A stretch of DNA of 64,000 nucleotides from Oceanihabitans sp. IOP_32 (lineage in GTDB: Bacteria; Bacteroidota; Bacteroidia; Flavobacteriales; Flavobacteriaceae), in contig NZ_CP040813.1 of assembly GCF_009498295.1 (NCBI RefSeq), positions 1,619,001 to 1,683,000 of the forward strand, read 5' to 3'. Under the pieces are notes generated by a model. It was not told the origin of the DNA, ran no database searches, and worked only from the letters and a program-made list of their open reading frames with translations. Each line of letters begins with the position of its first letter. Position 1 is the stretch's first letter. Below are positions 1 through 8,651 of the stretch, one piece after another. Made by a program: the position numbers and the translations under genes.

Positions 1-959
1 TTGGAGATCATAGGCAATTACCTCCAATGGTTGATACCAACGAGTTTATCGAAAGTTTGGTTTATCTAAAGAATAAAAGCAAGGACGATAAACAAGTAAA
101 GAAAATCACCGAGCTTATTCGCTTTATAAAGCAGCATAGAGAAAGTTTTGAGCATTCACACTTTGAAAAACTCTTTACAAATATTGATGCTAATCTCAAA
201 TCAACATTCGATACTCAGTATAGGATGCATCCAGCCATTAATGAAACTATCAAACAATTCTATAAAGGTGATTTCGAGAATGGAAAAGATTTAGAATGTG
301 GACTTCCATCGGATTCTGTGGATGATCCGAATCTCAACAACCCAATGTCTAGATACCACGGTATCACTAAGAAAAAGGATACGCACGTAATGTGGTTTGA
401 TGTACAAACTCCGGAAATTAAGAAAGGGACAAGTAGAATCAATCCTGGAGAAGTTAAAGCAATTGAATGGATAATTAATACCATAACTTCAAATGATAAT
501 TATTCAACATTCATCAATCATTGGAAAGAGAATGAGAAGGATCAAAAGGAATTAGGTGTTATTACTTTTTATGGTGCTCAAGCCGGGCTAATAAAGAAAA
601 ATGTTCCTGAAGGTATTGATGTTAGAGTGTCTCCTGTTGATAGATTTCAAGGAATGGAGAGAAATATCGTCATAGTATCTCTTGTAAGAAGTAATAATAT
701 CGCTGAATCAGAAAATGTAATAGCAGATTTTGAGATGTATCCTGAAAATGGGTATGCACAAAATGAAAGTCTTGGTTTTGCTGAATCTCCTAATAGATTA
801 AACGTTGCCCTTTCCAGAGCTAAACGTCTTTTAATCGTGGTTGGAAATTCTAAACATTTCAGTAAAAAGGAAATCTATAAGAATGTTTTTGAAACAATAA
901 AGAATCATCCTCAAGGAGAAGTTTGGGGCTTTAATGGTCAAAAACCTATTAAAATTTAG
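1..959 (+). CDS. SF1 helicase, UPF1/DNA2-like, C-terminal part (cut by window start)
   Basis: The frame is open to the left edge, so the true start lies outside the window; the ATG at 27 is internal. Translation from base 3 gives GDHRQLPPM, the helicase motif III of UPF1/DNA2-type superfamily 1 proteins. QYRMHPAIN (motif IV), the VDRFQGMERNIVIVS block (motif V) and RLNVALSRAKRLLIVVGN (motif VI, arginine finger) follow in order, so this is the second RecA lobe. Such enzymes unwind nucleic acid using ATP. It ends one base before the preferred ATG of the next gene (26 bases of overlap if the earlier ATG at 934 is used), so the two are very likely co-transcribed. UPF1-like helicases are frequent partners in phage-defence operons; a role with the DarT-like protein downstream is inference. 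Nuclease or other N-terminal domains cannot be judged here. Confidence 0.85.
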   Translation, partial: GDHRQLPPMVDTNEFIESLVYLKNKSKDDKQVKKITELIRFIKQHRESFEHSHFEKLFTNIDANLKSTFDTQYRMHPAINETIKQFYKGDFENGKDLECGLPSDSVDDPNLNNPMSRYHGITKKKDTHVMWFDVQTPEIKKGTSRINPGEVKAIEWIINTITSNDNYSTFINHWKENEKDQKELGVITFYGAQAGLIKKNVPEGIDVRVSPVDRFQGMERNIVIVSLVRSNNIAESENVIADFEMYPENGYAQNESLGFAESPNRLNVALSRAKRLLIVVGNSKHFSKKEIYKNVFETIKNHPQGEVWGFNGQKPIKI

Positions 960-960
960 T

Positions 961-3900
961 ATGCAAAGTATTTCTATCATTGAGCCAATAAAAATTAGAC
1001 TTAGGAGATATAAGAGTCTTTTTAGGCGTGCTTTGCCTTTGGAAAAACATGAGAAGGCAATTTTAGGATTGATTTACCAAAATAATGGTGATTATGGATT
1101 CAGTGAGCTCGGTACTGTTTTAGGATTTGCTGTTGAAGATAATCCAGAACTTCAAGTGCGAAAAGATGTTGCAGAAATACAACTATTTGAATCATACCTT
1201 GAAAACCTAAAGTCCAATGATTTGATCGACTACAACAACCAAAGTGTTCGATTAACTTTTTGGGGTGAGAAAGCAATAAATGACGATTGTAAATATTCGT
1301 TTTACTCAGGAAACCTTCAAATTCCGGAGTTTTTTGATATTGCGCTCTCTAATGAAGCATCTGATTTTACATTTAAAGAAATTGGTGTTGAAGTTAAATT
1401 AACAAATGAGCAGAATCTAAATAAGGCTTGGGACTTAGCCGAATTTGAAGCTCCAGACCCTAATCTCATCCACCAGTTCCATATGAATAGGTTTAATAAA
1501 AATGATGAGATAATATTCGATAATATTGAGCCACTATCAAACTTAGGGTTGATAGAGACATATTTAGAATTTTCAGAAAGAAACAGTTCTATTGAGGTTT
1601 TATATGAGTCTAAGCTTCATGAACAATTATCAAAGGAAATAAATAAAACTCCGAACACGTTAAAAGCGGATAATCTCAAATTAAAAATTAATTGTAAGAA
1701 ATTGGTTGAAGCCAAAGAAGCTTTTTTAATTGAAGATTTAGCTGATTTTATCGCAATTGTTGATTGGAGTATTGTTATTGAAAAACCAAATATTATATGG
1801 AACAATAGCTCTATTGGTTTTTTAGATAAATTTCAGGTCAATTGGAACCTAATAAGTTCAAAGGCTCCTGTCTCCATAATTCAAGATGCCATAGATGACT
1901 ATATTGATAAATTTGATTGGCTTGAAGTAACCAATCGTCTGAATCTTGAATTTATACTTGCAAATATTGACAAGTATCCTTGGGATGTAGATGTTTTAAC
2001 CGATATAGTAACATTAGATGATTTTAAAGACCATGTTTCTAGAATTATAAAGCTTCCAGGTATTGACCTTTACAAATTCTATGAACAATGCGACAAGGAT
2101 TTCATAAGACAGAATTTTAATCAATTACCAAACATTACAAGTTACATATCAAATAATGATTCAAGTGAACTTCTTGAATACGTTTTAGGATATTCGGATG
2201 CTCCATGGAACCATACATTGGTTTCTCAAAAATTAAGCTTGCCTGAAATTGAATCTAATTTTTCAGCACTTAAACAGAATTTGAATTTTGAAATTCTAAT
2301 TGAACGCTTCATTTCTGATAGCTATGATTGCAAAAATGAACTTTTTGAAGAAACAATTTCTTTTTTATCGTTTTCTGATGATATTAAGATCCTTAATAGA
2401 TTTTCAAAATGCGATCTTAGCCTAACGAAACTGCAAATATTAGACAACCACGAGCTAATTTATTGGGGGAATGATGTTGCTCCTGGATTCGAGTTAAATC
2501 CTTTTCAAAACTGGTCAATAGATACCGTAAGAACATTTGAGAATAAATGGGGATATAGTGAGGCGATTGAATATTTGAGCGGCAATATATCCGATTCGGA
2601 AATAATAGAGAAGTTAAATTTTGAATGGGACTTTGCTGCTATTTCTAAAAATAGTCGATTAGTAAACCAAGAGAACTTCTTCGAGGAGAATAAAAATAGA
2701 TTAGATGTTAACTCAGCGATCCATGTATTTGATAAGAATACACTCAAATCAAATTTAAGAAGTCTATTTCTGCTAGATCAGGAAAACAAACTAGAAGACC
2801 TGCCACTTGTAATTTCAAAGCTATTTAATCTTGATGATATAATTGAAATAAATGTCGAGCTTGAAGATTTATTCCTTGGTATTTCAAGTGAAATTGATTG
2901 GAAACAAATTTGGTCAAAAACACCGAAATCGTTTGTCAAAGAACATATAGAAGAAACATTTAATCTTGTAGAAAGCATTCCTTCTTTTAGTTCTCTATTG
3001 ACTGAAATAACTAATTGCTTTGAAGTAGAGGATGTGTTTGAATTACCTGATTTTGCATGGGATTGGAACAATGTTACTGAAAGAGCCATTGAAGAAGCAA
3101 TTATTGATAATGAACTTCTAGATGAATTTGCTGATTTGTGGGAATGGAAAATTATTCTTGAAAGACATATTGATTTAGATGACATTATTAATCCTAAGAG
3201 ATTAACACAAATAGCATTTTGGATTAATGATGCAACTGAAAAAGTTCGAAAAGAGGCTTGGAGATTCATTACTGAGATATATCCATCACATAAAATTTTT
3301 GAATTAATTAATTCTACTAATGACATTGAAATTTTTCAGTGGGATTGGGATTATTTAAGTTCTTCAAATAAAATATCCTTAGACCTTAATACTCTTCATA
3401 GATATAAAGAAAGAATTAACTGGTCATTATTATCTAGTAACTCTTTTTTGAATGGGTTTTTCAGGAACGACCGTGAGATATATGGCACTAGAAAAGAATG
3501 GGAAAATCATGTCTTATCCTATTTGTCAGAGTTTACAGAGCTATGGGACTTTAAGGAATTGTCAAAGCTAGACAATATTACACGTAGCGAGAACATTGTA
3601 AATTACTTTAGACAAAAATGGGATTGGGACATTCTATCTTCTGAAAAATCCAAACTTCTTACCACTAAAAATAAAGAAGGAATTGTATTTAATGAACGAT
3701 TATTCCAAAAATTCGAAAGGTTTATCAATTTTGAAGTCATCTCCCACCGCAAGGATGCCTTGCTTGATTTTGAAATACTCAATAAGTTCAATGATAAAAA
3801 TTGGGATTGGAAAATACTATCTAGCAACGAGAGTTTAAAAATTGAGAAGGAAATCTTACTGAATGAATTGTTTGAAAAACCTTGGGATTGGAAGATTTTA

Positions 3901-6780
3901 TCGAATAATCCTGCTATTGCGTTTTCAAATGAGGATTTACTCTTATTAAGAGATAAGGATCTTGATTGGAGCCATTTCTCAACAAAGGGGTGGATTGCTA
4001 ACGCAACGATTGTAGAGTTAGCCGACAAGACCTGGGATTGGCATGCTATCTCAAATAGTAGTCAATTAATTTTTGATCAGAATTTATTAAGAATATTAAG
4101 CAACAAGGAAATTGTTAATTGGGGTAACGTTCTTAGCTCTAGCAATTTACACTGTAATGAAAAGACAATTGGAATAATTGCTTCTTCTATTAAAGATTTG
4201 AAAGAATTGTGGTCCACTCTTTCTAGCAATCAAAATCTAAGCTTTGAAAATGAAATTTTGTTAGATGAGTATAAAGAGTTTTGGGATTGGGATATTCTTA
4301 TTAGGTCAAACAAAATAGACGTAAACTCTGAATTAATTCTAAGGAAATATCAAGATTACCTCAATTGGTCAGCTCTTTCCTCAGATTCAAGCTTTAATGC
4401 AGATATCTCAATTCTTAACGAATTCAAAAACTTGCTGGATTGGAAGCATGTTACGACAAAAATTTCTTTGAGTGATCAATTACTTGAAAATTTCAAGTCG
4501 TTTATAGACTGGAAAGTTTTGTCTAGGTATTCTGATTTTAGTGGTCAATTACCTTTGATTAAAAAATACTCAGATTTTATAGATTTTGAAGGTTTAGAAA
4601 ACAATCCTACAATAGACTACGAAACAAGCCTTTACATAGAAAACTATCTTAAAGAGAATATTCATAAGAGATTCGTTTATAATCTTAAAAAACAGCGTAG
4701 TAATTGGGCGGGATACGTGTATCATTTTACACATCTTAAAAATGCAATTGATATTATTAAAAAATGCCAAATATTAAGTCGTAATAAAGCAACAATTGGT
4801 GGCGACTTCAGTGATGCTGCTGGTGATGTAGTGAATCGAAGACATGATGCTCATGATTATGCTCGCTTCTACTTTAGACCACAAACTCCTACTCAGTTTT
4901 ATAATGAATGTTTGGGTAAAGATCATGAATCAGGAAGATATGGCTGGACAAAAGATCATTATGGTAATTGGGAACAAGTATGGAAATCTGACTTTGATAA
5001 GGCACTAAACCTTGGATTGCCGAAATGCCCAATACCTGTATTTTTTAAGTTTTCAATTGATGAGATATTCAATAATCAATTGGAGAAGTGTTACATAAGC
5101 AATGGTAATCTTCAAACTAACTGGGCAAGAATTGGCACAGTAAGTGAAATGTACAACCTGTTTGATTTTAATGATGTTTATAGCACAATTCAAAGTACCT
5201 CTGATGGAGATTGGAAAACGTACATGAATAAGTCTCAACAGGAATTTTTAGTAAGGGATCAATTTGATTTTTCAGATATACATAATTACGAGATTTTAGT
5301 CCGAAACCAATCAGACTTGTTTCAGTTGAAACACCTTCTGAAAGATTATCCTAAGGTCATTCAGAAAATAAGAATTGCAGATTATGACGATGACATTTAC
5401 TTGAATAACAATAAACAGATTGAGTATAATCTTGATGGGAATTCTGTAACTGTTTCAGCAAACTATAATGGTAATGGAAATAGATCAGGTTATTTTGAAA
5501 TGGAAGTTGAGAAAGGGACTTACAGAATCAACTCTGGTCAAGTATTATCGAAAAATGGTGATACTATTCGCTTTTACCCTGGTATCAATATTGAGTTTGA
5601 ATCTGAGCCTTGTTTGAAGGTTACTTTTAAAGATCAAGTAACAAATAAAGAGCCATGGGAGATAATAAAGTATTGTAATTCTAGAAAAGCTACTTCAAGT
5701 GACATTCACATTAACTCGATCTTAAATAAAGAATTAGGATATCAAGGAATGTGTGATTTACTAAATTTACAAGGTCATGGATTTAATAATGTTGAAGACA
5801 ATTATGACCCTTACAAGTTATATCGACATGTTTTTGATAAAGAATATATCTCAACACATGATAATATAATTGATTATGATTCCATTTATTTTTTGGTTGT
5901 ATCAAATAAAAATAGCTTAAATAAGTATGATATATTGAGTTGCAAAAGATTAATTGCATTATATATTAATGACTTAAGTGGCTTGTCTGATGAACTTATC
6001 TCACTACTTAATTCAAAAAATATTCAGATTATTCATCAAGGTTTAAGCGATTGGTATTTTGACTGTGAAGACCTTATTGGGATAAAAGAAAATCAAAAAG
6101 AATTAGCAAAAAGTGAAAGTCAATATTCTCAACATGATAGTATCCATAATTACCCTCAATCAATTGATGAACTATGTAAATTAAGCACTTCATTTGTCGA
6201 GACTTATAACACTAAAGTAAGGCACTATATCCTAAGAGATCATACAAACCTTGTTCTAAACCAATTTGACAAATATTTTGCAATTCAATTTAATGAGCCT
6301 GAAAGAGCTTTTTTCAGATTCTTTTTATTGGTTCATGATATAGGAAAACCAAGAGCATTTCAGCTAGGAAATAAGGATGATCAATATACTCATAGTATCG
6401 AAATACTAAACGGCATTTGGGGTAAAGTATCGAACTCCCATAATGATTTATCGAAAATTCAATTTTTACTAAATGGGGATATTATGGGTGAATACTTTCA
6501 AGGCAAAAAGGATGCTGAATCCACCACTCAATTAATAGTTGAAGCAGCAAAAGCTCTTAACACATCTCCATCAAAATTATTTGATGAATTGATTATTTAC
6601 TATCAATGTGATACAGCAGCTTACACCGCAGATGCAGGTGGCTATAAATTTCTAGAACACTTATTTAGCTATGAAAATGGACAGAAAGTGTTTGATGAGG
6701 AAGCTGGACTGTTAAGATTCTCGGATAAATACAGAGAAATGTATAATAGACTTAAAGACGAAATTTTAAAATGGCAATAA
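961..6780 (+). CDS. Giant WDW-repeat / DarT-like ADP-ribosyltransferase / HD-domain protein
   Basis: A 1939-residue protein numbered from the ATG at 961, chosen because it follows the upstream stop directly and has an A-rich leader; an in-frame ATG at 934 would overlap the helicase gene. Residues roughly 270-1230 are helical, Trp/Asp-rich degenerate repeats; the clearest units begin near 700 and carry WDWKILSSN-like cores every 30-40 residues (seven exact WDW). Residues about 1240-1465 match the DarT (DUF4433) fold: YHFTH at 1254-1258, RFYFRP near 1302-1307 followed by QTPTQFYNE, and QQEFLV with Glu1428 as the probable catalytic glutamate. Known DarT enzymes ADP-ribosylate bases of single-stranded DNA. 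After about 250 unrecognised residues, an HD-type domain (about 1735-1930) shows a preceding RDH, HDIGK at 1792 and a later THS. The macrodomain gene overlaps its 3' end by 10 bases, as expected for a DarTG pair. DarT alone is usually near 200 residues, so this fusion is unusual. Activity is inferred. Confidence 0.8.
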   Translation: MQSISIIEPIKIRLRRYKSLFRRALPLEKHEKAILGLIYQNNGDYGFSELGTVLGFAVEDNPELQVRKDVAEIQLFESYLENLKSNDLIDYNNQSVRLTFWGEKAINDDCKYSFYSGNLQIPEFFDIALSNEASDFTFKEIGVEVKLTNEQNLNKAWDLAEFEAPDPNLIHQFHMNRFNKNDEIIFDNIEPLSNLGLIETYLEFSERNSSIEVLYESKLHEQLSKEINKTPNTLKADNLKLKINCKKLVEAKEAFLIEDLADFIAIVDWSIVIEKPNIIWNNSSIGFLDKFQVNWNLISSKAPVSIIQDAIDDYIDKFDWLEVTNRLNLEFILANIDKYPWDVDVLTDIVTLDDFKDHVSRIIKLPGIDLYKFYEQCDKDFIRQNFNQLPNITSYISNNDSSELLEYVLGYSDAPWNHTLVSQKLSLPEIESNFSALKQNLNFEILIERFISDSYDCKNELFEETISFLSFSDDIKILNRFSKCDLSLTKLQILDNHELIYWGNDVAPGFELNPFQNWSIDTVRTFENKWGYSEAIEYLSGNISDSEIIEKLNFEWDFAAISKNSRLVNQENFFEENKNRLDVNSAIHVFDKNTLKSNLRSLFLLDQENKLEDLPLVISKLFNLDDIIEINVELEDLFLGISSEIDWKQIWSKTPKSFVKEHIEETFNLVESIPSFSSLLTEITNCFEVEDVFELPDFAWDWNNVTERAIEEAIIDNELLDEFADLWEWKIILERHIDLDDIINPKRLTQIAFWINDATEKVRKEAWRFITEIYPSHKIFELINSTNDIEIFQWDWDYLSSSNKISLDLNTLHRYKERINWSLLSSNSFLNGFFRNDREIYGTRKEWENHVLSYLSEFTELWDFKELSKLDNITRSENIVNYFRQKWDWDILSSEKSKLLTTKNKEGIVFNERLFQKFERFINFEVISHRKDALLDFEILNKFNDKNWDWKILSSNESLKIEKEILLNELFEKPWDWKILSNNPAIAFSNEDLLLLRDKDLDWSHFSTKGWIANATIVELADKTWDWHAISNSSQLIFDQNLLRILSNKEIVNWGNVLSSSNLHCNEKTIGIIASSIKDLKELWSTLSSNQNLSFENEILLDEYKEFWDWDILIRSNKIDVNSELILRKYQDYLNWSALSSDSSFNADISILNEFKNLLDWKHVTTKISLSDQLLENFKSFIDWKVLSRYSDFSGQLPLIKKYSDFIDFEGLENNPTIDYETSLYIENYLKENIHKRFVYNLKKQRSNWAGYVYHFTHLKNAIDIIKKCQILSRNKATIGGDFSDAAGDVVNRRHDAHDYARFYFRPQTPTQFYNECLGKDHESGRYGWTKDHYGNWEQVWKSDFDKALNLGLPKCPIPVFFKFSIDEIFNNQLEKCYISNGNLQTNWARIGTVSEMYNLFDFNDVYSTIQSTSDGDWKTYMNKSQQEFLVRDQFDFSDIHNYEILVRNQSDLFQLKHLLKDYPKVIQKIRIADYDDDIYLNNNKQIEYNLDGNSVTVSANYNGNGNRSGYFEMEVEKGTYRINSGQVLSKNGDTIRFYPGINIEFESEPCLKVTFKDQVTNKEPWEIIKYCNSRKATSSDIHINSILNKELGYQGMCDLLNLQGHGFNNVEDNYDPYKLYRHVFDKEYISTHDNIIDYDSIYFLVVSNKNSLNKYDILSCKRLIALYINDLSGLSDELISLLNSKNIQIIHQGLSDWYFDCEDLIGIKENQKELAKSESQYSQHDSIHNYPQSIDELCKLSTSFVETYNTKVRHYILRDHTNLVLNQFDKYFAIQFNEPERAFFRFFLLVHDIGKPRAFQLGNKDDQYTHSIEILNGIWGKVSNSHNDLSKIQFLLNGDIMGEYFQGKKDAESTTQLIVEAAKALNTSPSKLFDELIIYYQCDTAAYTADAGGYKFLEHLFSYENGQKVFDEEAGLLRFSDKYREMYNRLKDEILKWQ

Positions 6781-7463
6781 AATTTATAAAAGGGAATATT
6801 TTTAACTCTAAGGCTCAAACGATTGTGAATACAGTCAATTGTGTTGGAGTAATGGGTAAAGGAATCGCTCTTGTTTTTAAACTGAGATATCCTAAAATGT
6901 TTGATTTGTATAAGGATCACTGCAAATCAAAGCTGATTGGAATAGGAAAGCTATGGCTTTACAAAGGTGAAAAAAATGCACCTTGGGTTTTAAACTTTCC
7001 AACAAAGTTTCACTGGAAATATCCGAGTAAAATCGAATATCTCGAAAAAGGATTAGAGAAATTTTGTTCAACTTATAAAGACCAAGGGATTACTTCTATT
7101 GCTTTTCCTCTGTTAGGAACACACAATGGTGGTTTAGATAAAGATACTGTTCTGAATTTAATGGAAGAATATTTAAGTAAGTGCGAAATAGACATAGAAA
7201 TATATGAATACGTGCCAGAAGCAGTAGATGACTTGTATGAATATTTTGCTTCTAATTGGTCAAAATTAAGTTCCGAAGAAATCAAATTAAAAACGGGTAT
7301 CAGGAAAGATAAAATTGAGAAGGTAACCGAAGTGGTTGAATCTGGTACAGTCAAATCAATGATAGGATTAATTAACGAAAAAGGGATAGGTGTTAAGACT
7401 ATGGAAAAGTGTTTTCAATTTGTAATGAATAATAAAAATGAACAACCAACATTATTTGATTAA
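6771..7463 (+). CDS. darG: DarG-like macrodomain antitoxin (DNA ADP-ribosylglycohydrolase)
   Basis: A 230-residue protein. Residues 1-150 form a macrodomain: FIKGNIFNSKAQTIVNTVNC at the start, GVMGKGIAL for the ADP-ribose loop, NFPTKFHWK with Lys79 at the place of the lysine important in characterised DarG proteins, and LGTHNGGLD for the second loop. DarG removes ADP-ribose from DNA and also blocks DarT, so it is the immunity partner of the preceding gene. The ATG overlaps the stop of that gene (ATGGCAATAA, 10 bases), implying translational coupling. The C-terminal 80 residues are helical, without a recognised domain; they differ from the longer DarT-binding tail of classical DarG and include a GIGVKTMEKCF stretch. 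The assignment rests on the macrodomain signature plus the DarT neighbour. Without that neighbour it could only be called a macrodomain protein. Confidence 0.83.
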   Translation: MAIKFIKGNIFNSKAQTIVNTVNCVGVMGKGIALVFKLRYPKMFDLYKDHCKSKLIGIGKLWLYKGEKNAPWVLNFPTKFHWKYPSKIEYLEKGLEKFCSTYKDQGITSIAFPLLGTHNGGLDKDTVLNLMEEYLSKCEIDIEIYEYVPEAVDDLYEYFASNWSKLSSEEIKLKTGIRKDKIEKVTEVVESGTVKSMIGLINEKGIGVKTMEKCFQFVMNNKNEQPTLFD

Positions 7464-7468
7464 ACGCC

Positions 7469-7536
7469 AGCTCACACAGCCAAGCACAATTGCAATTCGC
7501 ACGAACCAACGCTTGACCAAAAATTGCAATAGAGCT
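7469..7536. repeat. Imperfect palindrome after darG-like gene (cassette-boundary-like)
   Basis: Just after the macrodomain stop, AGCTC (7469-7473) and ATTGCAATT (7489-7497) are mirrored by AATTGCAAT (7522-7530) and GAGCT (7532-7536). The outer spacing is unequal, so this is an imperfect stem. It is the first of three such structures flanking gene units in this island. The intervening 7537-7646 stretch holds no convincing gene. Confidence 0.4.
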
Positions 7537-7658
7537 AGTCTGTTTTCCAACGCTTTTTTGCCGACCCTAAAAACTAATTTTTTCAAGAACAGTAGTGCTT
7601 CGATTGAGTGGATTAGTAATTGTAAAAGATTGATAATTAGCGGATAATGAATAAAGCC

Positions 7659-7795
7659 CAGCATACAACATCGTGTATAGTGCATTTGGCGGATAGTGCT
7701 AATTTCAAGGGTGGTACATCTAATAAACGGTGTAGCGGTTTGACAGGTTCGTGCTTAGAAATGCCAAACGACACCATACACGTAACCGTTGGCTG
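7659..7795. repeat. Long imperfect inverted repeat upstream of HEPN-like gene
   Basis: The left arm (7659-7690, starting CAGCATACAACATCGTGTAT) pairs imperfectly with the right arm (7763-7795, ending CCGTTGGCTG); roughly three quarters of positions match in a gapless comparison of about 32 bases. The loop is about 70 bases. The geometry and the conserved outer CAGC/GTTGGCTG ends recall integron attC sites or related cassette-boundary repeats, but no integrase is in the window and the exact attC consensus is not met. The structure underlies the first 50 codons of the longest reading frame here, so that part is probably not coding. Confidence 0.5.
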
Positions 7796-7808
7796 TAATT
7801 TAAGTAGA

Positions 7809-8273
7809 GTGAAAGAGAAATACGACATTTTAGTAGAATTAGCAGTTTGGGGACATTTGGATTCAAAAACTGATTTGGAATTGATTTTGTTAAAAGGTCA
7901 TTTAATTATTGAGCAAATTTTGGAAGTTAAGCTGAATAGATGTGGAATAGAAAATAAAAAAACGTTTTCTTTTTACAGTAAAATTTTAGCTCTTGAAAAA
8001 ATAAACTTTGAACAAACGAATAAGAAAAAAATAATATTAGATGCATTAAGAAAACTCAACAAGTTGAGAAACAATTTAGCACACGATTTTTACTTTGATT
8101 TAAATAACGGAGAGTTTGACAATTGGGCAAAAAAAGTTCTTAAAAATATGGATGGAGAAAAATACACTCGATATACTTACAGAACCAAAATAGTTCACGC
8201 ATTTTCGACTTTGACAATAAATATTCTGGAATTAACCACAAAAGAAAAACAGTATGAGTACAACAACATTTAA
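7809..8273 (+). CDS. HEPN-like small protein
   Basis: A 154-residue protein if it begins at the GTG at 7809; the frame stays open back to an ATG at 7647, but that extension lies within the imperfect inverted repeat and is Cys/Ser/Thr-rich, unlike the rest. The body is helical and lysine-rich. It contains LRNNLAHDFYF, an R-x4-H motif typical of HEPN domains, which in several families are ribonucleases of toxin-antitoxin or abortive-infection systems. No MNT nucleotidyltransferase or other known antitoxin is adjacent. The next gene overlaps it by 20 bases and is the natural candidate partner. Function as an RNase is inferred from the motif only; a non-catalytic HEPN or DUF4145-like protein is also possible. 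Confidence 0.5.
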   Translation: MKEKYDILVELAVWGHLDSKTDLELILLKGHLIIEQILEVKLNRCGIENKKTFSFYSKILALEKINFEQTNKKKIILDALRKLNKLRNNLAHDFYFDLNNGEFDNWAKKVLKNMDGEKYTRYTYRTKIVHAFSTLTINILELTTKEKQYEYNNI

Positions 8274-8643
8274 TCGAGAAATAAAACGAATGATAACTAA
8301 TGAAAATCATCCTGTTTTAAAATATATTAACGAAAAATTTAAAAATAGTAGGCAACACCAAAACTATTATGGCTTTTTTGACGACTTTTTATTTAAGTAC
8401 GGAATTTTAACATTGGGCTACTCACCTACTCTAAATGGAAATAAATATGTGCCATATGTAAATTGTAGTCAGAGAAACATATTTCGAGCGGAAAAAGGAA
8501 TAACCGATTTATCGAATAAAGCTCATAGTCCAACTCAATGCCAAAAAATATTAGCGGAATATCTAATTGAACATTTGAAATACTTAAATGTTTGGAGTTT
8601 TGAGAATTGGAATAGCGAACTGAATTATGAAAAAATGAATTAA
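8254..8643 (+). CDS. Hypothetical protein coupled to HEPN-like gene
   Basis: A 129-residue protein not assigned to a family. It starts at an ATG inside the end of the HEPN-like gene (20-base overlap); an internal Met at 8290 is an alternative. It has no membrane segment or signal peptide. It is rich in Asn, Tyr and Lys, with a FFDDFLFKYGILTLGYSPTL stretch near residues 42-61. The overlap points to co-translation with its neighbour, and an imperfect palindrome follows 9 bases after the stop. Together the two genes look like a two-gene cassette. A role as partner or antitoxin of the HEPN-like protein is possible but nothing in the sequence proves it. Confidence 0.5.
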   Translation: MSTTTFNREIKRMITNENHPVLKYINEKFKNSRQHQNYYGFFDDFLFKYGILTLGYSPTLNGNKYVPYVNCSQRNIFRAEKGITDLSNKAHSPTQCQKILAEYLIEHLKYLNVWSFENWNSELNYEKMN

Positions 8644-8651
8644 AAAAACTA

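Noticed and set aside
7438-7647. 69-codon plus-strand frame after the macrodomain gene
   Set aside because: It overlaps the macrodomain gene end and the palindrome region, has no domain-like composition and is probably non-coding.
7647-7808. N-terminal extension of the HEPN-like gene
   Set aside because: These codons fall within the imperfect inverted repeat and read as low-complexity Cys/Ser/Thr sequence; a GTG at 7809 gives a sensible protein start.
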